This document shows, piece by piece, positions 34,309 through 43,697 of a stretch of DNA of 64,000 nt (its first letter is position 1; every line of letters begins with the position of its first letter). The stretch spans positions 1 through 64,000 of the forward strand of contig NZ_NKUF01000001.1 in NCBI RefSeq assembly GCF_003206495.1. Direction: 5' to 3'. The notes beneath the pieces are model-generated. The model did no database searches. It was not told where the DNA came from and saw only the letters and a program-made list of their open reading frames with translations. Position numbers and translations under genes: made by a program. The stretch comes from Gluconacetobacter entanii (lineage in GTDB: Bacteria > Pseudomonadota > Alphaproteobacteria > Acetobacterales > Acetobacteraceae).

Positions 34309-35067
34309 TCAGTCCTTCATGCCCTTGACGACGGACAGGCCACCGGCCGCCTGACAGACCGGCATCATCTCGATCTGGTTGATGTTGACATGCGCCGGCA
34401 GGTTCACGACCCACGATACCGTTTCCGCGATGTCATCGGGCAGCAGGGGATGCGTGCCTTCGTAAACGGCCGCAGCCTTCGCATCGTCACGCAGGCGCAC
34501 CTTGCTGAACTCGCTGCCGCCGCACAGGCCGGGCGCGATGTTGGTGGCGCGGACATTCCTGCCCAGCAGGTCGCAGCGCAGGTTGCGCATGAACTGTTCC
34601 ACGAACGCCTTGGTGGCGCCATAGACGTTGCCGCCGACATAGGGATAGATCCCGGCCGTGCTGCCCAGCGAGACGATATGCCCGCGATCGCGTGCGACCA
34701 TGCCCGGCAGCAGCGCGCGCGTCAGTTCCACCATGCCGGTGACATTGGTTGCGATCATGCGCTCCCAGTCGCTGATATCGCTTTCCTGCGCCTTGGAAAT
34801 GCCAAGGGCGAGGCCGGCATTGTTCACAAGGATATCGACCTCCCGCCACTCGGCGGGCAGAGCGTCAGGCAGGGAGGCGATCGCGGCCTTGTCCATCATG
34901 TCAAGGCGCAGGGGCAGCAGCGCCTTGCCCAACTGTGCCGCCAGTGCATCCAGCCGTTCCTGGCGCCGGCCCGTGGCGATGACACGATATCCATCGCGCA
35001 CCAGGCGTTCGGCAATGGCCTTTCCAAAACCGGCGGTTGCACCGGTGACAAGGGCGATCTTCGACAT
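34309..35067 (-). CDS. Short-chain dehydrogenase (YdfG-like, NADP-dependent)
   Basis: A 252-residue Rossmann-fold reductase. Cofactor motif VTGATAGFGKAIAERL; VIATGRRQERLDAL suggests NADP; NNAGLALG; catalytic Ser in VSLGSTAGIYPY and YxxxK in VYGATKAF. Similarity is closest to YdfG-type 3-hydroxy acid/serine dehydrogenases (SRNL substituted by LCDLLG). The ATG at 35067 follows AAAGGATCATCCC; longer frames upstream are unlikely. First gene of a probable two-gene unit with ppk2. Confidence 0.88.
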   Translation of the reverse strand: MSKIALVTGATAGFGKAIAERLVRDGYRVIATGRRQERLDALAAQLGKALLPLRLDMMDKAAIASLPDALPAEWREVDILVNNAGLALGISKAQESDISDWERMIATNVTGMVELTRALLPGMVARDRGHIVSLGSTAGIYPYVGGNVYGATKAFVEQFMRNLRCDLLGRNVRATNIAPGLCGGSEFSKVRLRDDAKAAAVYEGTHPLLPDDIAETVSWVVNLPAHVNINQIEMMPVCQAAGGLSVVKGMKD

Positions 35068-35209
35068 GGGATGATCCTTTCGTTGTGTGATGGGGGTCAT
35101 GGCGGACAGTGTGACGGTCCTGCGTGACAGATTCAAATTCGTAACGCGGATGGGCCGGGTTTTGTCCCGGGCGGGAGCGATTGCATGAAACGGTTGCAAA
35201 AAGGGGGGG

Positions 35210-35815
35210 ATGTGGTTCTATCCTTTGCTCATGCCTAAGATATCCCTGACATCGGGCCACAACCTGACCGGACATTTGCTGGTGGCGACACCGGCGCTGA
35301 TGGATACGCCCTTTGAGCGTAGCGTCATCTATCTGTGCGCCCATTCGGCCGAAGACGGGGCGATGGGGCTGGTGGTGAACCGTCGCCTGTCGCAACCCAT
35401 GCTTGACGATGTGCTGGAGCAGCTTGGCGTGGCCCCTGTGCCCCCGCGGCGTCGGATCGGCCTGTGCGCGGGTGGCCCGGTGGACAGTTCACGCGGCTTT
35501 GTCCTGCATTCCGCCGATTGGGAAGGCAATGGCAGCATGGCCGTCAATGACAGCACCATCCTGACCGCCAGTCTGGACATATTGCGGGTGATCGCCGATG
35601 GGGCAGGACCGCAGCATGCGCTGCTGGCGATGGGGCATGCAAGCTGGGAGGCCGGTCAACTGGAAGACGAAATCCTGCGCCATAACGCATGGGTCTCCGC
35701 CCCCGCGACGGAACAGATCGTCTTCAGCCCCGATCATTCCGGCAAATGGCGGCAGGCACTGGCCAGCGTGAACCTTGATCCCGCATGGTTCAGTTCCGAT
35801 AGCGGAAACGCATAG
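35210..35815 (+). CDS. YqgE/AlgH family protein
   Basis: A 201-residue protein of the UPF0301 family of unknown biochemical function. Signatures: TGHLLVATPALMDTPFERSV, YLCAHSAEDGAMGLVVNR, LCAGGPVDSSRGFVLHS, and GHASWEAGQLEDEILRHNAW. Two starts are plausible: 35210, with AAGG five bases upstream, and 35231 (MPKISL), which is closer to the usual family N-terminus. Divergent from the SDR gene. Confidence 0.88.
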   Translation: MWFYPLLMPKISLTSGHNLTGHLLVATPALMDTPFERSVIYLCAHSAEDGAMGLVVNRRLSQPMLDDVLEQLGVAPVPPRRRIGLCAGGPVDSSRGFVLHSADWEGNGSMAVNDSTILTASLDILRVIADGAGPQHALLAMGHASWEAGQLEDEILRHNAWVSAPATEQIVFSPDHSGKWRQALASVNLDPAWFSSDSGNA

Positions 35816-35836
35816 GAAAAAAGCAGCAGCGAGACC

Positions 35837-36056
35837 ATTACTTTAAAATGAATCAGGGTGCAGGGATCCTCCGGGCAGCGCCCGGATGTTCCATGTGCCG
35901 ACTGCGGTGCACATTCAGGGGCTTTGCCCCCGAACCCCCACCAAAGGGCGCGGCCCTTTGGAAACCACTACTTTTGAATGGATCAGGGCGCGGGGAGTAC
36001 GCTCCCTTTTGGGGCCGGGCATGTTTCAGGGGCTTTGCCCCGAACCCTCACCAATA
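35837..36056. repeat. Tandem pair of palindromic intergenic repeats
   Basis: Two diverged units of ~130 and ~90 bp lie head to tail. Each opens with a TACTTT..AATG.ATCAGGG block and contains CAGGGGCTTTGCCCC followed by GAACCC(C)CACCAA; unit 1 also carries TCCGGGC/GCCCGGA and AAAGGGC/GGCCCTTT hairpins. It fills the space between yqgE and clpA, which converge here. It does not resemble the dispersed double-hairpin element. Confidence 0.8.
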
Positions 36057-36060
36057 CGAA

Positions 36061-36086
36061 AACAGGGGCCGTTTCCGACCCCTGTT
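36061..36086 (-). terminator. Hairpin at the 3' end of clpA
   Basis: AACAGGGG pairs with CCCCTGTT around a 10-nt loop, 30 bp past the clpA stop. Read on the minus strand it is followed by TTCG, so the T-tract is short; it could act for both clpA and yqgE. Confidence 0.5.
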
Positions 36087-36116
36087 CCCGGTTTCTCCGT
36101 CCTGAACGGCTGGAGA

Positions 36117-38456
36117 TCAGTCCGCCGCTTCGGACTCTTTCTCGTTATCGCCTTCATCCCCTTCCGTCGCCGAGGACGACGGATCGTGGGAGATGTAGTC
36201 GAAGTCCAGCTTGCCATCCTTGAGCGAGATCTTGACCACCCCACCCTTGACCAGCTTGCCGAACAGCAGTTCCTCGGCCAGCGGCTTCTTGATGTTTTCC
36301 TGAATGACACGACCCAGGGGGCGCGCGCCATACAGGCGGTCATAACCACGTTCCGCCAGCCATTCCTTCGCCGCCGACGAAATCTCGATCATCACGTTGC
36401 GATCCGCCAGTTGGGCTTCAAGCTGGAAGATGAACTTCTCCACCACGCGGTCCACCACTTCGGGCGACAGGTGGGCAAAGGGAATGATCGCATCGAGGCG
36501 GTTGCGGAATTCAGGGGTGAAGATGCGCTTGATGGCTTCCTCATCCTCGCCCTCACGCCCGTTGCGGGCAAAGCCGATGGCCTCCTTGCTCAGGTCCGCG
36601 GCCCCCTCATTCGTCGTCATGATCAGCATGACATTGCGGAAATCGACCGTCTTGCCGTTATGGTCCGTCAGGCGACCATGGTCCATGACCTGCAACAGCA
36701 CGTTATACAGGTCGGGATGCGCCTTCTCGATCTCGTCAAGCAGCAGGACCGCATGCGGGTGCTGGTCGATGGCATCGGTCAGCAGGCCGCCCTGGTCAAA
36801 CCCGACATAGCCCGGCGGCGCACCGATCAGGCGCGAGATCGAATGACGCTCCATGTATTCGGACATGTCGAAGCGGATCAGTTCGATGCCCAGCGTGCTG
36901 GCCAACTGCTTCGCCACCTCGGTCTTGCCCACGCCCGTCGGGCCGGAGAACAGGTAGTTGCCAATCGGCTTCTCCGCATCGCGCAGACCCGCGCGTGACA
37001 GCTTGATCGCGGCCGTCAGCGCCTCGATCGCCTTGTCCTGCCCATAGACCATGCCCTTGAGGTCACGTTCGAGGGAGCGCAGCGTCTCCTTGTCGTCCGA
37101 CGACACGCTCTTGGGCGGGATGCGGGCGATCTTGGCGACGATGTCCTCCACATCCTTCAGGGTGACGGTCTTGCGGCGGCGGTTTTCGGGCACCAGCATG
37201 CGCGACGCGCCCACCTCGTCAATGACGTCGATGGCCTTGTCCGGCAGCTTGCGGTCATGGATGTATTTCGCCGCCAGTTCCACCGCCCCACGGATCGCAT
37301 CGTCGGTATAGCGGACCTTGTGGTGCTTTTCGTAATTGACCTTCAGGCCACGCAGGATCTTCACCGCATCGTCGATGGAAGGTTCCGCCACGTCGATCTT
37401 CTGGAACCGGCGCACCAGCGCGCGGTCCTTTTCGAAATGCTGGCGGTATTCCTTGTACGTGGTGGACCCGATGCAGCGCAGCGTCCCCGCCGCCAGCGCG
37501 GGCTTCAGCAGGTTCGACGCATCCATCGCCCCGCCCGACGTCGCACCCGCACCGATGACGGTGTGGATTTCGTCGATGAACAGGATGCTGCCCGGGTTGT
37601 TGTCGAGTTCGGTGACAACCGCCTTCAGCCGTTCCTCGAAATCACCGCGATAGCGCGTCCCCGCCAGCAGCGCGCCCATGTCGAGCGAATAGATCGTGGA
37701 GTTGAGCAGCACCTCCGGCACGTCGCCCTCGACGATCCGCTTGGCCAGTCCTTCGGCGATCGCGGTCTTGCCCACGCCGGGATCACCCACGTAAAGCGGG
37801 TTGTTCTTCGTGCGGCGGCACAGGATCTGGATCGTGCGCTCGATTTCCGAGTCGCGGCCGATCAGCGGGTCGATCTTCCCCTCGCTCGCCTTGTCGTTGA
37901 GGTTCGTGCAGTAGGTGGACAGCGCATCCTGGTTCTTCTGCCGTCCCTTGCCGGTTTCCTCGCGTTCGGGGTCGGGGCCTTCGGACGGTGTGCCTGCGAC
38001 CGGGCGGCGCGTCGAACGCTCCGGCGCCTTGGCGATCCCGTGGGAGATGAAGTTGACGGCATCCAGCCGCGTCATGTCCTGCAACTGCAGGAAATAGACG
38101 GCATGGCTTTCGCGTTCGGCGAACAGGGCGACAAGGACGTTCGCGCCCGTCACCTCGTCCCGGCCGGTGGACTGCACATGGATCGCGGCGCGCTGGATCA
38201 CGCGCTGGAACGCGGCCGTGGGCTTGGGATCGACGGTGCGGTCCGACGCCAGCCCCGCAAGGTCCTTGTCCAGGAATTCCGTCAGGTCGTGGCGCAGCTT
38301 GTCAAGGTCAACACCGCAGGCGCGAAAGACCGTGACCGCGTCCGGGTCGTCGATGAGGGAGAGGAGAAGATGTTCGAGGGTGGCATATTCATGCCGCCGT
38401 TCGCTGGCGAGTGTCAGCGCACGATGAAGCGTCTGTTCCAGATTACGTGACAACAT
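36117..38456 (-). CDS. clpA: ATP-dependent Clp protease ATP-binding subunit ClpA
   Basis: A 779-residue AAA+ unfoldase that feeds substrates to ClpP. N-terminal Clp repeat domain ([20 protein letters not shown]), first AAA module with [19 protein letters not shown] and [15 protein letters not shown], second with [33 protein letters not shown] and a C-terminal sensor-2 region. No ClpB-like middle coiled coil is present, which separates it from ClpB. ATG at 38456 is used; an upstream TTG adds seven residues. clpS lies 158 bp upstream on the same strand, the usual clpS-clpA order. Confidence 0.97.
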   Translation of the reverse strand: MLSRNLEQTLHRALTLASERRHEYATLEHLLLSLIDDPDAVTVFRACGVDLDKLRHDLTEFLDKDLAGLASDRTVDPKPTAAFQRVIQRAAIHVQSTGRDEVTGANVLVALFAERESHAVYFLQLQDMTRLDAVNFISHGIAKAPERSTRRPVAGTPSEGPDPEREETGKGRQKNQDALSTYCTNLNDKASEGKIDPLIGRDSEIERTIQILCRRTKNNPLYVGDPGVGKTAIAEGLAKRIVEGDVPEVLLNSTIYSLDMGALLAGTRYRGDFEERLKAVVTELDNNPGSILFIDEIHTVIGAGATSGGAMDASNLLKPALAAGTLRCIGSTTYKEYRQHFEKDRALVRRFQKIDVAEPSIDDAVKILRGLKVNYEKHHKVRYTDDAIRGAVELAAKYIHDRKLPDKAIDVIDEVGASRMLVPENRRRKTVTLKDVEDIVAKIARIPPKSVSSDDKETLRSLERDLKGMVYGQDKAIEALTAAIKLSRAGLRDAEKPIGNYLFSGPTGVGKTEVAKQLASTLGIELIRFDMSEYMERHSISRLIGAPPGYVGFDQGGLLTDAIDQHPHAVLLLDEIEKAHPDLYNVLLQVMDHGRLTDHNGKTVDFRNVMLIMTTNEGAADLSKEAIGFARNGREGEDEEAIKRIFTPEFRNRLDAIIPFAHLSPEVVDRVVEKFIFQLEAQLADRNVMIEISSAAKEWLAERGYDRLYGARPLGRVIQENIKKPLAEELLFGKLVKGGVVKISLKDGKLDFDYISHDPSSSATEGDEGDNEKESEAAD

Positions 38457-38614
38457 GCCGAGACGCTCCTTTTCCAAGGGGGGCCATTGCGGCCCCGGGG
38501 ATCATGACCGGACAATCACTCCGATCTTTGTCCCGTTGCGGGGGGAATGCCAGAGGAAATTTGCATAAATCCGCATGAAAGAATGCAAAGGTGGGAAAAT
38601 GCCTGATCGTGGCC

Positions 38615-39037
38615 TCAGTCCTTTTCGATCGTGCACTGCAGGGGATGCTGGTTCTGGCGTGCGAGGTCCATGACCTGCGTGACCTTCGTTTCAGCAACTT
38701 CGTAGGTAAAGACGCCACAGACGCCAACGCCGCGCTTGTGGACATGCAGCATGATGTCCGTCGCCTCTTCACGCGATTTCTGGAAAAACCGTTCCAGCAC
38801 GTGGACGACGAACTCCATCGGGGTGTAGTCGTCATTGAGCATCAGCACCTTGTACATCGCCGGCTTGCGGGTCTGTGGCCGGGTGCGGATGACAACGCCC
38901 GCCAGTCCGTCATCATTGCCGCTGTCGCCGTCGGGCCGGCGCGGCGGGGTGTTTCCGCCATGTGCATGCGCAGGCAGGCGCATGCCGCGATGGTGCGGGG
39001 CTTGGGCGACAGGGGAGGGCAGGCGTGTGACGGACAT
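38615..39037 (-). CDS. clpS: ATP-dependent Clp protease adaptor ClpS
   Basis: A 140-residue adaptor that delivers N-end-rule substrates to ClpA. The core (residues ~55-140) has [20 protein letters not shown], the conserved ligand-binding region, followed by [20 protein letters not shown] and [17 protein letters not shown]. The N-terminal ~50 residues are low-complexity and longer than in E. coli, as is common in alphaproteobacteria. The start at 39037 is backed by GGTAGGATC; a longer frame to 39100 is not. Confidence 0.94.
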   Translation of the reverse strand: MSVTRLPSPVAQAPHHRGMRLPAHAHGGNTPPRRPDGDSGNDDGLAGVVIRTRPQTRKPAMYKVLMLNDDYTPMEFVVHVLERFFQKSREEATDIMLHVHKRGVGVCGVFTYEVAETKVTQVMDLARQNQHPLQCTIEKD

Positions 39038-39307
39038 GATCCTACCATATTGGAACTCTGTTCCCTGTTGAAAGGGGCAGGCGGCATTATGGGGCATCAT
39101 TTTTTCACCTCCTCTCGGTTTCGTGTGGCGGCGGGGGACGGGGCATATGGCCCGGCAATATAAAGTTGCATGCGGTTTCAGCCATTTTTCGCAATTCCGC
39201 TCTGGACGCCGGTGCGTTCCGATGTCTAGGATGGCGCAGAATTAATTGTCATATGATGGCGACCGCGGGGATGTTCACCCGGTCCAGCACTGGATGATAA
39301 TCACCGC

Positions 39308-40486
39308 ATGTCCCCTTTTCCCCGTCGTCTGAAGCGTCTTTTCACTGCACGCGGCACCAGGGTGAAGGTTTCACTGCTGGTAGCGGGCGGCCTGATCGCG
39401 GGGCTGTTTGGCGGAGCGGGACAGGCCCGTGCCCAGTATGTGGGACAGATCAGTTCCATCGTCATGGATGCCCGTACCGGGGCCGTCCTGTCGCAGTCCA
39501 ATGCCAGCCTGCGCCGCTATCCCGCCAGCCTGACGAAGCTGATGACCCTCTACCTGACGTTCAAGGCGCTCAGGGCGGGGCGCATCACGCTGGACCAGGT
39601 GGTGCCCGTCAGTGCGCATGCCGCCTCCATGGAACCGTCGAAGCTTGGTCTGCGTCCGGGCAGCTATTTGACGGTGGAGGAGGCGATCCTTGCCCTCGTG
39701 ACGAAATCGGCCAATGACGCGGCCTGTGCGCTGGGCGAATTCCTTGGCGCGGGGAGCGAGGAAACCTTCGCGCAGATCATGACGCAGCAGGCCGCGCGCC
39801 TGTCGATGAACGACACGTCGTTCCGCAATGCATCGGGCCTGCCGAATGAGGAGCAGATGACCTCCGCGCGTGACCTTGCGACGCTTGCGCGGCATATCGC
39901 CCTCGATTTCAGCGAATATTACCATTATTTCGCGGTCCCCGCCTTCTATTTCCGGGGCCGGTACGTGCCCAACCATGACCCGATGCTCCAGTCCTATCCG
40001 GGGGCGGACGGGCTCAAGACCGGTTACACCGCCGTTGCCGGGCATAACCTTGTCACCTCCGCCGTGCGCGACAATGTCCGCCTGATCGGGGTGGTCATGG
40101 GCGCCTCGTCGAACGCGGAGCGTAACGAGGTGATGGCCGACCTGCTCGACGACAGTTTCAAGGCGGAGGGAATCGCCCCGGTCCAGCGTCCGCTTGTCCT
40201 TGCGCGCAATGCCCTTGCCGCACGCCACCGCGCGGTATCCGGGCGCGGTCGCCTCATGCTGGCGAGTTCGCGCTATCGCATGGACGGGCCTGAACAGGTC
40301 GCCGATGCGTCGATTCCGCTGTCCTATGCGCGATTGCGGCACGGGACGAATCCGGCCGCTGTCCATGCTGTCTCGCATGCCGCGACGTCGCATACCCATG
40401 CCGCCACTACGCATGCGCACGTCCATCTTGTCGGGATGGGGCAGGCGCATCGCGTCGCCACCACAAAGGCCAAGACGCGCAGCTAG
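39308..40486 (+). CDS. D-alanyl-D-alanine carboxypeptidase (DacA/PBP5 family)
   Basis: A 392-residue periplasmic serine peptidase trimming peptidoglycan pentapeptides. Basic N-terminus plus hydrophobic signal (VSLLVAGGLIAGLFGGAGQARA). Penicillin-binding motifs: Ser74-x-x-Lys77 (SLTK), Ser134-Ala-Asn136 (SAN), and Lys237-Thr-Gly (KTG). After the S11 domain the tail is unusual: instead of the PBP5 beta domain and membrane helix, it ends in a His/Ala/Thr-rich segment (HAVSHAATSHTHAATTHAHV) that could bind metal or be disordered. Confidence 0.93.
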   Translation: MSPFPRRLKRLFTARGTRVKVSLLVAGGLIAGLFGGAGQARAQYVGQISSIVMDARTGAVLSQSNASLRRYPASLTKLMTLYLTFKALRAGRITLDQVVPVSAHAASMEPSKLGLRPGSYLTVEEAILALVTKSANDAACALGEFLGAGSEETFAQIMTQQAARLSMNDTSFRNASGLPNEEQMTSARDLATLARHIALDFSEYYHYFAVPAFYFRGRYVPNHDPMLQSYPGADGLKTGYTAVAGHNLVTSAVRDNVRLIGVVMGASSNAERNEVMADLLDDSFKAEGIAPVQRPLVLARNALAARHRAVSGRGRLMLASSRYRMDGPEQVADASIPLSYARLRHGTNPAAVHAVSHAATSHTHAATTHAHVHLVGMGQAHRVATTKAKTRS

Positions 40487-40649
40487 ATCCGCCTCGGCCG
40501 CTGACACGGCGCGCCGATGGGGGTATAGAACCTGTCGCCGTTCATGGGATGGCATCGCATCCATCGGGCCGTGGCGCCGGGAACCTGTCCCGGCGGGCGC
40601 GGGCGCGTGGATGTGATTACGCGATGACTAGCGACGAAGGAATATCGGC

Positions 40650-41459
40650 ATGGATGGCGACATGAACGAGGGCGCGATCGTCCTGCACTCCCCCGAGGAT
40701 TTTGTCGGCATGCGGGCGGCGGGACAGCTTGCGGCACGGACGCTCGACATGATTACGCCATATGTGCAGGCGGGTGTGACGACCGGCGAACTGGATGAGC
40801 GTATCCATGCCTTCATGGTGGCGCATGGCGGCGTGTCCGCCACGATTGGCTATCGCGGGTATGAAAAGGCAAGCTGCATTTCCATCAACCATGTCGTCTG
40901 CCACGGCATCCCCGGCGACAAGGTGCTCAAGGAAGGCGATATCCTCAATATCGACGTGACCGTCATCCTTGATGGCTGGTTTGGCGATACCAGTCGTATG
41001 TACACGGTGGGCACGCCGTCGAAGAAGGCGCAGAACCTGATCGACGCCACCTATGAATCGCTGATGCTGGCCATCAGGGCGGTGCGCCCGGGCGCCACGC
41101 TTGGGGATGTGGGTCATGTGATCCAGACCTATGCGGAGGAACGGCGCTTTTCCGTCGTGCGCGACTTCTGCGGCCACGGCATCGGCCGGACCTTCCACGC
41201 CGCGCCAAACGTGCTGCATTATGGCCGTCCGGGGCATGGCGTCGTCCTGCGTCCTGGCATGTTCTTCACCATTGAACCGATGCTCAATATCGGCCGCCCG
41301 GATGTGAAGATCCTTGGCGATGGCTGGACCGCCGTGACGCGCGACCGTTCGCTGTCGGCGCAGTTCGAGCACATGATGGGCGTGACGGAGGACGGGTGCG
41401 AGGTCTTCACCTACTCTCCCGCAGGGCTGAACAAGCCGCCTTACAATATTGCCGGGTAA
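40650..41459 (+). CDS. map: Methionine aminopeptidase, type I
   Basis: A 269-residue metalloprotease removing initiator methionine. Landmarks: VCHGIPGDKVLKEGDILNID, the metal-ligand aspartates in NIDVTVILDGWFGDTSRMY, the His in DFCGHGIGRTFHAAPNVLH, then GMFFTIEPMLN and AQFEHMMGVTEDG supplying the glutamate ligands. ATG at 40650 lies after CGAAGGAATATCGGC; a Met four codons later is also possible. Confidence 0.96.
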   Translation: MDGDMNEGAIVLHSPEDFVGMRAAGQLAARTLDMITPYVQAGVTTGELDERIHAFMVAHGGVSATIGYRGYEKASCISINHVVCHGIPGDKVLKEGDILNIDVTVILDGWFGDTSRMYTVGTPSKKAQNLIDATYESLMLAIRAVRPGATLGDVGHVIQTYAEERRFSVVRDFCGHGIGRTFHAAPNVLHYGRPGHGVVLRPGMFFTIEPMLNIGRPDVKILGDGWTAVTRDRSLSAQFEHMMGVTEDGCEVFTYSPAGLNKPPYNIAG

Positions 41460-41492
41460 ATGATTTCTATGGCAGTTCTTTGATAAAAAACA

Positions 41493-41577
41493 ATAAAAGT
41501 TCCCGGGCGTCGCCTCTGTCCTGAAAAGGGCGGCGTCCCTGAGGCTTTTTGGAAAAAGCGTCACCGGAAACTTTTAT
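41493..41577 (-). repeat. Dispersed double-hairpin element, diverged copy
   Basis: Left arm ATAAAAGTTCCCGG, GTCGCC/GGGCGGC stem, GAGGCTTTTTGG/AAAAAGCGTC stem, right arm CCGGAAACTTTTAT. The outer arms changed together relative to other copies (TTTTTGG to TTCCCGG, CCAAAAA to CCGGAAA), preserving most pairing. Located 33 bp after map and 54 bp before ggt. Confidence 0.85.
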
Positions 41578-41631
41578 AATTTCAGTATCGTATCTATTTT
41601 CTTTTTATCAGTTTTTTGGAAAAAACGTGGC

Positions 41632-43461
41632 ATGTCATTGCCTGTCAGGAAAATGAAAATGGTTGCTGGTCTGCGTCGTTCCCCATCCCGCCGGGCCGGT
41701 GGCCTGCTGCTGGCGGGCATGCTGCTGCTGTCGGATGGGGTGGCGTATGCTGCTGTCGCGCCGGCGGCGGTGCAGGATGATCCGCTGGCGTTCGGCGGCA
41801 CGTCCGTGCCGGTGGCGTCGGCCCCGCCCGTGGGCGGGCACGAGGGGATGGTCGTCTCCGCCCAGACGCTGGCGTCGCAGGTGGGCGCGCGCATCCTGCA
41901 TGAAGGTGGCAATGCCGTGGATGCCGCCGTGGCCGTGGGCTATGCGCTGGCCGTGGTCTATCCGGCGGCGGGGAACCTGGGCGGTGGCGGGTTCATGACC
42001 CTGCGGCCTGCGAACGGGCCTGCGGTGTTCCTCGATTTCCGCGAACATGCGCCCGGTGCCGCGACGGCGACGATGTTCCAGGATGCGAAGGGGAACGTCA
42101 TCCCCGGACTTTCGACCAAGGGGTGGAAGGCCGTGGCGATTCCCGGCACCGTCGCGGGGCTGGAACTCGCCCGGCAGCGCTGGGGCCATCTGTCGCGCCA
42201 GCAGGTGATGGCGCCCGCCATCGCGCTGGCGCGTGACGGGTTCGTCCTTGCGCCGGGCGATGTGGAACTGATTTCGCATGGCAATGACGACTTCCGTCGC
42301 GATCCCGTGGCGCGCCGGTCCTTCCTGCATCATGACGGCAGCGGACTGCAGGTGGGGGACAGGCTGGTGCAGCCTGAACTGGCCCGCGTGCTGGAACGGA
42401 TTTCGCGCAAGGGGACCGACGGATTCTACGCGGGCAAGACCGCGCGTGAGATCGTGCGTGCCAGCCGCAAGGGGGGCGGCCTGCTGACGCGCGCCGACCT
42501 GTCGGGATACAGGCCGCGCATCCTGCCGACCCTGACATGCGATTACCGGGGCTATCACATCGACACAGCCCCCCCGCCGAGCGGTGGTGGCGTTGCGCTG
42601 TGCGAGATGCTGAACATCCTGTCCGGCTATGACATGCATCGCCTCGGCCTTTATACCGTCCCCGCCGTGCAGCGTGAGGTCGAGGCCATGCGCCATGCCT
42701 ATGCCGACCGGCAGGACCTGGGGGATCCGGCGTTCGTGTCGAACCCGGTCGATCATCTGCTTGACGTGAATTACGCGCGCCAGATCCGCGCCGCCATTCC
42801 CAACGCCCGCGCGGTTCCGTCTGCCGCCGTGCGCCCCGGCGTCGCCGGGAACGAAGGGCAGGAGACCACGCATTATTCCGTGATGGACCGTGACGGCAAT
42901 GCGGTCGCGGTGACCTATACGCTCAACGGATGGTTCGGCGCGGGCATGGTCGCGGGGCGGACGGGCGTGTTCATGAACGACGAAATGGACGATTTCTCCA
43001 CCCGTCCGGGCGCGCCCAACATGTTCGGGATCATCGGCAGCAAGGCGAACGAGATCGCGCCGGGCAAGACGCCGCTGTCATCCATGACGCCCACCGTCAT
43101 TTCCCGTGGCGGGAAGCCGGTCATGGTGATCGGCAGCCCCGGCGGGTCGCGCATTCCCACCATCGTGCTGGCATCCGTGCTGGGCGTGATCGATTACGGC
43201 CTGGACATCCAGCACGCCGTGGACCTGCCGCGCATCCATGAACAGTGGCAGCCCGAACCCGTGCAGGTGGAAGCCGGCGCGCTGACGCCCGGTGTCATCG
43301 CCAGGCTCCAGCATGAGGGCTACAGCTTCAAGGCCTATCCGCACTGGGGCGTGGCAGAGGGGATCCTTGTTGGCGGGCCAAGCCTGAATACACCGGGGGC
43401 CGACCGCTATTACGGTGGGGCGGACCGCCGCCACAGCACCAGCGCCGCCGTGGGCGAATGA
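41632..43461 (+). CDS. ggt: Gamma-glutamyltransferase (glutathione hydrolase)
   Basis: A 609-residue periplasmic Ntn-hydrolase. The N-terminal signal (AGGLLLAGMLLLSDGVAYA) is followed by VVSAQTLASQVGARILHEGGNAVDAAVAVG and the FLDFREHAPG substrate loop. Autocleavage is expected before Thr412 in QETTHYSVMDRDGNAVAVTYTLN, which becomes the nucleophile of the small subunit; GIIGSKANEIAPGKTPLSSMTP and VIGSPGGSRIPT form the oxyanion region. Cleaves gamma-glutamyl bonds of glutathione and related peptides. The start may be 41632 or the internal MKMVAG. Confidence 0.95.
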   Translation: MSLPVRKMKMVAGLRRSPSRRAGGLLLAGMLLLSDGVAYAAVAPAAVQDDPLAFGGTSVPVASAPPVGGHEGMVVSAQTLASQVGARILHEGGNAVDAAVAVGYALAVVYPAAGNLGGGGFMTLRPANGPAVFLDFREHAPGAATATMFQDAKGNVIPGLSTKGWKAVAIPGTVAGLELARQRWGHLSRQQVMAPAIALARDGFVLAPGDVELISHGNDDFRRDPVARRSFLHHDGSGLQVGDRLVQPELARVLERISRKGTDGFYAGKTAREIVRASRKGGGLLTRADLSGYRPRILPTLTCDYRGYHIDTAPPPSGGGVALCEMLNILSGYDMHRLGLYTVPAVQREVEAMRHAYADRQDLGDPAFVSNPVDHLLDVNYARQIRAAIPNARAVPSAAVRPGVAGNEGQETTHYSVMDRDGNAVAVTYTLNGWFGAGMVAGRTGVFMNDEMDDFSTRPGAPNMFGIIGSKANEIAPGKTPLSSMTPTVISRGGKPVMVIGSPGGSRIPTIVLASVLGVIDYGLDIQHAVDLPRIHEQWQPEPVQVEAGALTPGVIARLQHEGYSFKAYPHWGVAEGILVGGPSLNTPGADRYYGGADRRHSTSAAVGE

Positions 43462-43466
43462 TGGCG

Positions 43467-43493
43467 GGGGCTTTTTTCGTACAAAGCCCCTTG
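43467..43493 (+). terminator. Probable terminator of ggt
   Basis: An 8-bp stem GGGGCTTT/AAAGCCCC with a loop TTTCGTAC right after the ggt stop, followed by TTGTG. The T-tract is short. Confidence 0.45.
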
Positions 43494-43526
43494 TGCCGCA
43501 CCGGGGTGTATGTGTTATGAAGTCCG

Positions 43527-43626
43527 TGGAAGATCGGCCGTAGACGGGTACCTTTCCAACCCGGTCAGGTCCGGAAGGAAGCAGCCGCAGTGAGTTTCGC
43601 TCGGGTTATGTGTCCGGTCTTCCACC
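43527..43626 (+). ncRNA. ffs: Signal recognition particle RNA (4.5S-type)
   Basis: About 100 nt that pair end to end (GTGGAAGATCGG with CCGGTCTTCCAC) and contain the conserved SRP domain IV: GGTCAGGTCCGGAAGGAAGC followed by AGCCGCAGTGAG, with the GGAA tetraloop and the asymmetric internal loop. It would bind Ffh and target nascent membrane proteins. The position directly before dnaX is the usual order in many proteobacteria. Confidence 0.95.
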
Positions 43627-43697
43627 CCTGAATCCAGTCCCTGCCACCCTGCGATGCAGGATGCAGTGCGCACCATTCACCAAGGCCGGATGCATCA

